The translations under genes and the position numbers were made by a program. Source: Microcystis panniformis FACHB-1757 (lineage in GTDB: Bacteria; Cyanobacteriota; Cyanobacteriia; Cyanobacteriales; Microcystaceae). From it: a stretch of DNA of 64,000 nt. The notes beneath the pieces are model-generated. The model worked only from the letters and a program-made list of their open reading frames with translations, did not search any database and was not told the origin of the DNA. The stretch covers positions 2,604,001 through 2,668,000 of the forward strand of contig NZ_CP011339.1 in NCBI RefSeq assembly GCF_001264245.1, read 5' to 3'. This document shows, piece by piece, positions 53,279 through 60,710 of this stretch; position 1 is the first letter of the stretch, and each line of letters begins with the position of its first letter.

Positions 53279-54525
53279 TTAACCATTCATCGATAAATAT
53301 TTAGCCACCGATTGCACATCTTTATCACCCCGTCCGGAGAAATTAATAACAATGCGAGGACTACCAGTTACTTGTGGGCAAAGAGTTTCTAAATAGGCTA
53401 AAGCGTGGGCAGTTTCTAGGGCTGGAATAATCCCTTCTAAACGGGAAACTCGTTGAAAAGCTTCTAGTGCTTCCTTGTCGGTGACACTGTAATATTCGGC
53501 GCGACCACTATCTTTTAAAAAGCTATGTTCTGGCCCGACTCCGGGATAATCTAAACCGGCACTAATTGAGTGGGCCTCGATAACTTGACCTTCGCTATCT
53601 TGTAATAAATAACTCATTGCTCCATGTAGAACCCCCGGTTGACCTTGGGTAAGGGTGGCGGCGTGTTTTCCAGAAGCGATACTTTCTCCGGCGGCCTCAA
53701 CACCAATTAAACGCACGGCAGTTTCTTTAACAAACTCATGAAATAAACCCATAGCATTAGAACCACCCCCACGCAAGCGAGGAGAATATCCGGTAAACCG
53801 CCCCATTTTTCCAGACTTTGCTGACGAGTTTCTTGACCGATAACCGCGTGAAAATCGCGCACCATCATCGGATAGGGATGGGGACCTGCCACAGAACCAA
53901 GGATGTAGTGAGTGGTTTCCACATTCGTTACCCAGTCGCGAATCGCTTCCGAGGTGGCATCTTTCAGGGTTCCTGTCCCGGCGGCCACGGGTTGCACCGT
54001 CGCGCCAAGCAGTCTCATGCGGAAAACATTGAGTTCTTGGCGTTCCATATCGTGAATTCCCATATAAATCACGCATTCTAGACCAAAACGAGCGCAAACC
54101 GTAGCGGTGGCCACGCCGTGCTGTCCGGCCCCGGTTTCGGCGATAATTCGCTTTTTACCCATACGTTTGGCTAATAAAACCTGACCGAGGGCGTTATTAA
54201 TCTTGTGGGCCCCGGTATGGTTTAAATCTTCTCGTTTTAGGTAAATTTGCGCCCCAGTACCGTCAGCTTTGGCATAATGGGCGGTGAGACGTTCGGCAAA
54301 ATATAAGGGACTAGGTCTGCCGACGTAATCCTTGAGCAGTTGATTTAATTCTTCTTGAAAATCGGGGTCGTCTTTATACTGATTATAGGCCGTTTCTAGT
54401 TCACTTAAGGCTGGCATCAGGGTTTCTGGGACGTATTTGCCCCCGTAGCGTCCAAAACGCCCAAAAGCATCGGGATACTGGCTTGCTGTGCTGGCTGAGG
54501 CGGTATAAATCGGCGTGATAGTCAT
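53279..54525 (-). CDS. trpB: Tryptophan synthase beta subunit, with a single-base frameshift
   Basis: It joins indole and serine to tryptophan with pyridoxal phosphate, in complex with TrpA. Start MTITPIYTASASTASQYPDA, then FGRYGGKYVPETLMPAL, the PLP Lys in HTGAHKINNALGQ, ETGAGQHGVATAT and AGPHPYPMMVRDF are in the first frame. At the C-run 53766-53770 the frame breaks after LACVG. The other frame continues GGSNAMGLFHEFV (phosphate-binding loop) to SARSG-type FSGRGDKDVQSVAKYL and a stop at 53279. One missing base (five instead of six C) accounts for it. The corrected length is about 415 residues. A consensus error is likely for such a core gene. Confidence 0.93.
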
Positions 54526-54662
54526 GTAAACCTTCGATGAGAGACTTATGATCCATTATAAATCTAAGGGTTTAGTCTCTGGGTTAACCTGAGTTCTAGG
54601 GCAATCATCGCCTAACCTACTTAATCATCAAAGGGTGAGCATTGCCCACCCTTTGACTGATT

Positions 54663-57233
54663 TCACAGCCAAATACTCACATCAACTTTTAACACCTGTC
54701 CTAATAGTAATAACCATTTTAATTGAGTCATCGGCCAGGGACAGGAAACATCTATTGAATTAGACCGCAAAGAATTAGGAACTAGACGGTCATGGAAATA
54801 ATAATAGTATAATTCCTGAGAGCGATCGAGGGATAATCCTAGCTTTAATTGTTGGCTAACTTCAATTAAACGGGTGATTAAGCGAGTATCCTCCTCCGCT
54901 GTTAAAGGATCGCCATCGTGTAATAATTTCCCAAGAGATTGCCAGAGCAGACTTTCTAAGATTTGACGCGCTTCGGGGATGTTTAATTGACAGTGTAAAT
55001 GATTGGCTTCCTTAGCAATAGCAAATAATTGATCGAGATTATTTTCCGTTGCTTGCCGCTGCTCAAAATCTTTTTCTAGGGCAGTAATCACCTGTAAACA
55101 ACGGTGAGAAATGGCAATATCGGCCGCTACCTGTAACTCTTGAGGTACGGGCAGCTCATCCCGTTGGAAAGCCGCTAAAATGCCGTAATTATCCCGATAA
55201 ACTTGGGTGTATAATTGATCGAGACGTTTTTTAGTTTCGGCTGTCACCTTCTGCATGATTCGGTGTCTTTCATCGGCAAAAAGATGGGGTAAAGCAAAGA
55301 AGTTTTCTCCCAATCCGCGCCCCATTTCTACGATCATGGTCGAAACACTGGCCTGTTGTAAAGATTCAAAGAGATGATCCTTAAGATTGGTATAGATTAA
55401 CCGACTGTTAAACGGTTGAATGCAGCAGTAAAAATCCCAACCTCCTAAATGTAGAACAGCAAAGACAAAATGTTCACTTTCTTGGGTAATTTCCGAGGTT
55501 AATTCCACCTGTCCCACTGCTAAAGTTAAAGACCCGATCGCTTGTTTTTGATAATCTAATTGACGGGTATTGTAACAATAAATCCGATGATGACTAGGAT
55601 AATTGGTAAATAGGGAACTAATAGCGTAATGGGCCGCCACCCGTTCCAAATCGACCCGCGCAGAAGTGACCAATTGTCGATAGACATCGGCCCCATCTTG
55701 ATATAACTTAACGTTACTGGGAGCGAAAGCTAGACGACTGAGGAAATTCATTTCTAATTGAATTCCAGCCACTTCTCCGGCTAATTCCAGGGCCCGGCCA
55801 GCATATCTCAAAATTTGCGTACCTTCAGGTCGAGAAATTTCCTCAAAAAACCAGCCACAACTGGTAAACATCAATAAAGCTTGTCTTTGCATTTCTAATA
55901 AACGCAAAGCATCGATTTTCTCGCTTTTACTCAGGTTGCGACTTTGATGCAGGGCGAGGAAATGTTCGATCGCGTCTGGGGATCGATCTAAAATAACTGC
56001 AATGTAGTCATCCCTTGTCTGCCAAGGATCGCGGAAAAATTCCTGTCCTTGAATCTCATAGACCTTAATCAACTCATCTCTGAGCCAATTTAGGGACTCC
56101 CGCAGGGGTTTACGCCATTTTTGCTGGTAATTTCCCCCTCCCCCGCAACCACAGTCATCCTGCCAACGATTTACGCCATGGACGCAACTCCACGCGGTCA
56201 CGGGTTTTAATTCCACTTCCCAAGTGGGGGGGCAAATACTGAGATAATGGGCGAAATTGGTGACTGTCCAGCCGTTTTTAGGGAAAGATTCCGTAAAAGC
56301 ATAGCTAAGACACTTCTCTGTCCCCTGTTTGTGGTGGCCGAAGGTTTCCCCATCGGTAGCGACGCTGATTAACTGGGAGGGACGATGATCCCCTTTAATT
56401 GCTTGTCCCAGACGACCGACGAGAAAATCACTGCTGGCTAGGACATCATTAAAGCCCATATCGCGAGAAATTGGACCATCGTAGAAGAAAATATCCAGAT
56501 AACGACCATCGGGGATGTAACAGCGATAGGGACGGGTGGGATCGATTTGACCTCCGGCCACTGCGTGCCATTGGGGATGGGGATCATGGTCGCTAGGGAA
56601 AGGACGACAGCGCAGGGCCTGGGAAGGGGCTAAAATGGTGAATTTAATCCCTTCATCGATTAAAGCTGTCACTGTGGCTAAATCAATGGCTGTTTCCGCT
56701 AACCACATTCCTTCGGGATCGCGACCGAAACGATGCTGAAAATCGGCTTTTCCCCAGCGAATTTGGGTGTATTTGTCCTGTTTGTTGGCTAGGGGCAGAA
56801 TGATATGATTATAGACCTGGGCGATGGCGTTACCATGACCGTTTAAGCGTTGACAACTTTTTTGATCCGCTGTCAGGATGCGTTGGTAAACTTCGGGATC
56901 ATGGGATTGCATCCATGACATGAGGGTGGCCCCGATGTTAAAGCTGAGATATTCGTAGTTATTGACTATTTTGATCACTTCCCCCCGGTCATTGTAAATG
57001 CGCGCAAAAGCATTGGCACGATAACACTCGTGATGGATGCGTTCATTCCAATTGTGGAAGGGATGGGCGCTCGGTTGCCGTTCAATTCTGTCTAGATAGG
57101 GATTTTCTCGCGGTGGTTGGTAAAAATGTCCGTGAACCGTGATATAAACTCCGTGAGCGGTTTTCAGGGGATCGACCCCCGTATCGGTATAGGAATAAAA
57201 GGTTGTAGAAGGATGTTCAACAAGATAAGTCAT
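54663..57233 (-). CDS. GH57/DUF3536-family glycoside hydrolase-like protein
   Basis: This protein of about 856 residues (ATG 57233) has the GH57 N-terminal domain: VHGHFYQPPRENPYLDRIE, FNIGATLMSW, the conserved Glu in GMWLAETAIDLATV and TDGETFGHHKQGTE. A DUF3536 C-terminal domain (roughly residues 530-856) follows, with RTRDDYIAVILDRS-like TRDDYIAVILDRSPD. The family includes alpha-amylase or branching-type enzymes; this architecture is widespread in cyanobacteria and probably acts on glycogen or maltodextrin. A longer frame to 57329 adds 32 residues (KNGQVFSFFKHQ) that look non-native. Confidence 0.85.
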   Translation of the reverse strand: MTYLVEHPSTTFYSYTDTGVDPLKTAHGVYITVHGHFYQPPRENPYLDRIERQPSAHPFHNWNERIHHECYRANAFARIYNDRGEVIKIVNNYEYLSFNIGATLMSWMQSHDPEVYQRILTADQKSCQRLNGHGNAIAQVYNHIILPLANKQDKYTQIRWGKADFQHRFGRDPEGMWLAETAIDLATVTALIDEGIKFTILAPSQALRCRPFPSDHDPHPQWHAVAGGQIDPTRPYRCYIPDGRYLDIFFYDGPISRDMGFNDVLASSDFLVGRLGQAIKGDHRPSQLISVATDGETFGHHKQGTEKCLSYAFTESFPKNGWTVTNFAHYLSICPPTWEVELKPVTAWSCVHGVNRWQDDCGCGGGGNYQQKWRKPLRESLNWLRDELIKVYEIQGQEFFRDPWQTRDDYIAVILDRSPDAIEHFLALHQSRNLSKSEKIDALRLLEMQRQALLMFTSCGWFFEEISRPEGTQILRYAGRALELAGEVAGIQLEMNFLSRLAFAPSNVKLYQDGADVYRQLVTSARVDLERVAAHYAISSLFTNYPSHHRIYCYNTRQLDYQKQAIGSLTLAVGQVELTSEITQESEHFVFAVLHLGGWDFYCCIQPFNSRLIYTNLKDHLFESLQQASVSTMIVEMGRGLGENFFALPHLFADERHRIMQKVTAETKKRLDQLYTQVYRDNYGILAAFQRDELPVPQELQVAADIAISHRCLQVITALEKDFEQRQATENNLDQLFAIAKEANHLHCQLNIPEARQILESLLWQSLGKLLHDGDPLTAEEDTRLITRLIEVSQQLKLGLSLDRSQELYYYYFHDRLVPNSLRSNSIDVSCPWPMTQLKWLLLLGQVLKVDVSIWL

Positions 57234-57414
57234 AGAAATGCCTAGAAAATCGTTTTTTTTTGAGCGAAAATAGCTGTAGAATGTAGCGACCTGATGTTTA
57301 AAAAAACTGAAAACCTGGCCGTTTTTCACGGCCTTGGGGTCACAATATCACATTTTATTTTCCTAGCAAAGCTAGGGTTAACAATTCGCAACTTCTCTAT
57401 ACACAGCACTAAGT

Positions 57415-58413
57415 AGGGTCTGCTGAAAAAGTTTTTCCTAGGGGCAGGGTGTAGGGTGTGGTGCGATTCGTTGGCTAGAAACTAGACAGTAAGACGTTTA
57501 GAGGATTAGCCGCTTGGTAAATGTAGTACCTTGATAACTTTATAACCATACAGGTGCGGGTTAGTAATAACCTTAGTCCTGTCCTCTAGATGCCTAGAGT
57601 GACGGCATTTCCTGCTGCTTTAGACTTGGTACATCTGAGGTAGTGAGCGAGGAAAAAAAGCGGTATCTGATAGCCTAAATCAGAAACCCGTTGAGCCAGA
57701 ACCTATGGATAGCCCTGGGGCGAAGATACGAATTAACCATCGTCAACACCCACGAGCCAAAAGGCTGACAGGCTCGAAACAAAAGTTAACAGAGTTGGGG
57801 CTGATAGCTCATACCACTATCAGTAAGGCATTCCCGTTACTCTGTTGTGGACAGTATCATCCTAATGGTTCAACCAATGGTTATAGGGAACGAAGTAACC
57901 CTGATTGACTCTGCCCGTTTGGGGCAGTAGGAAACCATCCGCAAGTCAATAGAGGGAGAGGATGTCCTTAAAAGCCAAGGCTTTGAGTAATATCAAAGAT
58001 ATGCTGACAAAGGACGGGTAACTAGGAAGTCTAAGCAACAATCAACGGTCATATACGCCCTAAAACCAACAATCTTGTCTGGTGGGGATACAGCCAAGAG
58101 GGTTGAATAGACAAGGAAATAATAATTCCCATTATTATTCTACTAATGACAGTAGCCTAGTTACTCAGGAGCCGGATACGGCGAAAGTCGTAAGTCCGGT
58201 TTTGAAGCAGGGGGTGGGAAGGCGACTTCCTGCTCTACTGTAACGGGTGTGGGGTGTGGGGTTTTACCCATTTTCATCGGGTAAATTACCTAATTTTCAG
58301 GGAAAAAGTCCAGGAATTTTCCCCCCGACCACTCCCATATCTGGTACTTTTTGATTGACAAAAAGTCTAAAAGTCTTACCCAACAAGGTTTTTAGATTTA
58401 TTCAGCTAACCCT
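57415..58413. mobile_element. MITE-4 copy 2, enlarged by a group II intron
   Basis: The ends are AGGGTCTGCTGAAAAAGT and CTTATTCAGC-type TTTATTCAGCTAACCCT, with AAGT duplicated at 57411-57414 and 58414-58417. Without the 784-bp intron the element would be 215 bp, nearly the same as copy 1 at 41312 (216 bp), with the same core (TTTTACC, AATTTTCAGGGAAAAAGT). The next copy begins directly after the shared AAGT. Confidence 0.85.
57461..58244 (+). ncRNA. ORF-less group II intron
   Basis: The 5' end is GTGCGATTCG, the GUGYG consensus. Domain I-like sequence follows (CTAGAAACTAGACAGTAAGA). Domain V is a perfect 34-nt hairpin at 58169-58202 starting GAGCCGGATACGGCGAAAGT, with the catalytic AGC triad and GAAA tetraloop. 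Domain VI follows (GGCGACTTCCTGCTCTACTG), ending TAAC at 58244 (AY 3' end). No maturase/reverse transcriptase frame exists in domain IV; the only open frame (57705-57908) is not a protein. It would splice or move only with a maturase supplied in trans. The flanking exon sequence is the GGTGTGGGG array of the host MITE. Confidence 0.92.
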
Positions 58414-58417
58414 AAGT

Positions 58418-58644
58418 AGGGTCTGCTGAAAAAGTTTTTCCTGGGGGTAGGAGTCAGTAGCCGGTCGTCAGTAGCCAGTCGTTTCAGGCTTTGTTGCCCT
58501 TGTTTTGTGTACCAAGCGATGTACTACAAGAAGGATAATGCAAGGTTTTTGAAAGTCCCAATCCTATTTTCTTGCACTAACATCGGACTTTAACAGGTCA
58601 AAAGCCTTATTTTAAAAGGGTTTTACCATTATTCAGCCAGCCCT
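58418..58644. mobile_element. MITE-4 copy 3 (227 bp)
   Basis: The ends are AGGGTCTGCTGAAAAAGT and CATTATTCAGCCAGCCCT, and AAGT is duplicated at 58414-58417 and 58645-58648. The core CTTATTTTAAAAGGGTTTTA is shared with the element at 48338. It is tandem to copy 2. Confidence 0.85.
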
Positions 58645-58899
58645 AAGTAATACTAAATTTTGTTACAAAATCTAGCTTTTTCGGGTAAGCTGTTGACTAT
58701 CTAGGGCTGACTGACCATCCTTGGCAATCGGCGTTCTAGCCTAGGAGAGATGCGATCGCTCTTACCCCTGCCCCAAAAGCGATCGCCATGCCCAAAAAAT
58801 TGCTCATTCCAAAAATGATCGCCCCCTGCATTCCTATCCCAAGCAATGACAATTTTAAAGTTTAATCAACAAGATAACAGCGATCGCACTTACCCTAAC
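58645..58899. other. Intergenic region with three HIP1 octamers
   Basis: GCGATCGC occurs three times (about 58750, 58777 and 58880) within this short gap, a high local density of the cyanobacterial HIP1 palindrome. No gene is seen. Confidence 0.6.
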
Positions 58900-59361
58900 C
58901 TACGGGCGTTCTAAAACAAGATCCAAACCGACTTTGTATGAAAGATCCTCCTTGCAATTTGCCTGAATCTTAAGCGAAAAACCTGGACAGCCTTTTTCCA
59001 CGACTTGTTTGGAAGATGTGATAGCCATTTTAGTCTTTGCTGGGCCATTGTCATCTACATAAGTGTAAAACACAAGTTTACTGGGATGACCGTTTCCCTT
59101 GTCATATCGAAATATGTAAAATGCATATCCACTACCTTTCTCGATCAAATGACTAACCATGTGATCAAATGCAGGATGCTCCTTATCCCCGAATCTAGGG
59201 TCTTCAGATGAAGTACCAATCGGTGGACACAAATCAGGAACGATGTTGACTCCATCCAACTTCATAGTCAGAAAATCATGCGTTGGTTTATTAGCATTAC
59301 CTTTAAACTCATTGAAGATAGCCACGCAGTCAGGGTGAAGTTTTACGACACTAATGGACAT
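58900..59361 (-). CDS. ADF/cofilin-like actin-depolymerising-factor homologue
   Basis: From ATG 59361 the protein has 153 residues, the usual ADF/cofilin size. The C-terminal two thirds align by eye with eukaryotic cofilins: YAFYIFRYDKGNGHPSKLVF (cofilin YALYDxxYxxxxxxKxxLVF), then AKTKMAITSSKQVVEK (cofilin LKSKMIYASSKDAIKK, the actin-binding long helix with Lys-x-Lys-Met) and SLKIQANCKEDL (cofilin HELQANCYEEV). The N-terminus (SVVKLHPDCVAIFNEFKG) matches the start of the fold (GVxVxDExxxxFNxxK). Eukaryotic-type acquisition is likely; actin and profilin genes of foreign origin are known in one Microcystis strain. A TTG-started extension (59406) is unlikely. Flanked by MITEs. Confidence 0.8.
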   Translation of the reverse strand: MSISVVKLHPDCVAIFNEFKGNANKPTHDFLTMKLDGVNIVPDLCPPIGTSSEDPRFGDKEHPAFDHMVSHLIEKGSGYAFYIFRYDKGNGHPSKLVFYTYVDDNGPAKTKMAITSSKQVVEKGCPGFSLKIQANCKEDLSYKVGLDLVLERP

Positions 59362-59439
59362 CTTATTCTCTTTTTTCAGTAGGTTAGCTTTTTCTTGAGA
59401 TACCAAAATAGTTGTTACTCAAGTCCAGTAAGCTACTGT

Positions 59440-59560
59440 ACAGGAAATTTCCGTAATAGTCAACCCCTAGAGGACAAAAAGCAGAAAGTTTCCGTATATT
59501 CACCCCGTAGAAAAGGATATCCAGAAACATTCCGTGTATTTTCCAACGATGGATAAAAAT
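59440..59560. repeat. Three degenerate direct repeats upstream of the cofilin-like gene
   Basis: GAAATTTCCGTAATAG, GAAAGTTTCCGTATAT and GAAACATTCCGTGTAT recur about every 38 bp, each followed by a CCCC(T/G)TAG or related tail. They could be operators or a decayed tandem element. They lie about 90-200 bp before the start codon of the cofilin-like gene, where a promoter is expected. Confidence 0.4.
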
Positions 59561-59564
59561 ATTC

Positions 59565-59751
59565 GGTTCTTCGTTACTTGGTATGGTTCGATAGGGGGGC
59601 ATAAATCGACTAAATCCTTATCTGGTAAGAGACTTAATTGATTAGTTGGCTCTAGAGCAAAAACAATTGACAAAAATCGCTAAGTGCCTTTCTCTATAAG
59701 GGTTCCATCCCTTATAACCCCCGTCCATTGCATAACACAAACCGAAGAGCC
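59565..59751. mobile_element. MITE-3 copy 2 (187 bp)
   Basis: It is almost identical to the element in the AraC gene (GTATGGTTCGATAGGGG, CCCCGTCCATTGCATAAC). The left end carries one change (GGTTCTTC for GGCTCTTC). No clear duplication flanks it. It adjoins an IS66 relic on the right. Confidence 0.9.
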
Positions 59752-59947
59752 GTTTTCCTTCTTGATAATTCTGATAAGCAAGTCGAGCTTGCCATAATAC
59801 TGATTGCACTTGGCGGGCAAAATCCCGATTGCCCTGAAAGCGACTCTGTCAGAGAGCTTTTAATTCTCGTTCTAGGTGGGCTAAACACTTCTGCTTGGCG
59901 CCTGCTCCTTGTAGCGAGTAGGCACTGAAACAGTCGCTACGTTCATC
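59752..59947 (-). pseudogene. IS66-family transposase fragment
   Basis: The minus strand reads DERSDCFSAYSLQGAGAKQK, CLAHLERELKAL, stop, QSRFQGNRDFARQVQSVLWQ and AYQNYQEGK. KQKCLAHLERELKAL is the characteristic block of cyanobacterial IS66 transposases. Both ends are missing, one at a MITE, and an in-frame TGA is present. The gap 59948-60032 has TCCTGACTCCTGAC repeats and the MITE-type end TTTTTGCCGCAAACCCTA. Confidence 0.7.
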
Positions 59948-60032
59948 TTTTTCTTCCCCTCCCGACTCCTGACTCCTGACTCCTAACCCCACCAATAAAC
60001 TTTTTGCCGCAAACCCTAACTATTTCCTCTAG

Positions 60033-60500
60033 TCAATTGCCATAAAAGTTCTCATCTAAGATTTGCTCTGGCGAGAAAGGACAAATTTTAGGATAATCAT
60101 TTTCTGGGGGAATCCGAACACCAAATTGAGCGAGTTTCCCTTCCTTAATTGCCACTTGACGAGCATCTGGATAAGCTTCCTCGATAGCAGTTTCTAGATA
60201 GGATTTCAGGGAAGGCGTATTGCGTAAGTTTTTCTCAATTCGCTGGCGATGCTCAATAATAGAACAATACCAGCTATCTTTCATGGATGGCGGTGCGTTG
60301 TGCTGTACTTTTAATTTGAGCAAGTGAGCCAAAAGAATCATCAAATTACTTTCTAAAGTTCTTTTTTCCGATTTTCCCAACTCGGTTAACTCCTCAATTA
60401 AGTTATCAGTATCCAGCGCAGCAAATTCCCGCTTCTGTAGATGGCTAATTGTTGTTGCGAGCCACAATTGAAAATCTTGTTCGTAGAGAGTCTTGGACAT
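60033..60500 (-). CDS. DUF29 domain-containing protein
   Basis: This 155-residue, all-helical protein starts SKTLYEQDFQLWLATTISHL then QKREFAALDTDNLIEELTEL and GKSEKRTLESNLMILLAHLL, the DUF29 signature. SWYCSIIEHRQRIEKNLRNT and AYPDAR follow. The family is greatly expanded in cyanobacteria; the function is unknown. The gene is complete. Confidence 0.92.
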   Translation of the reverse strand: MSKTLYEQDFQLWLATTISHLQKREFAALDTDNLIEELTELGKSEKRTLESNLMILLAHLLKLKVQHNAPPSMKDSWYCSIIEHRQRIEKNLRNTPSLKSYLETAIEEAYPDARQVAIKEGKLAQFGVRIPPENDYPKICPFSPEQILDENFYGN

Positions 60501-60710
60501 AGCGATAGGTTGTTCGTTGGAGTCAATAACTAGATTGGTAACTAAGCGGCTACAATTCTCAAGGCGTTACTAATTTCTAGCTTCCCTTGTAGTTTACCAA
60601 AAAATCACCTAAAATGGAAACTATCTGTATCCCTTGCTGACTGCATCTGGCTCCCTACACCATTTTCTAGTATCGTTGAGCAAACCGGCGAAAGATAAGG
60701 AGTTAAAACT

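Noticed and set aside
53707..54097. Programmed ribosomal frameshift in trpB
   Set aside because: Nothing suggests recoding in trpB families, and two other genes show the same homopolymer shortfall. A sequence error or mutation is simpler.
57705..57908. Possible maturase or small protein within the group II intron
   Set aside because: The 67-codon frame has no reverse-transcriptase or maturase motif and lies in structured RNA.
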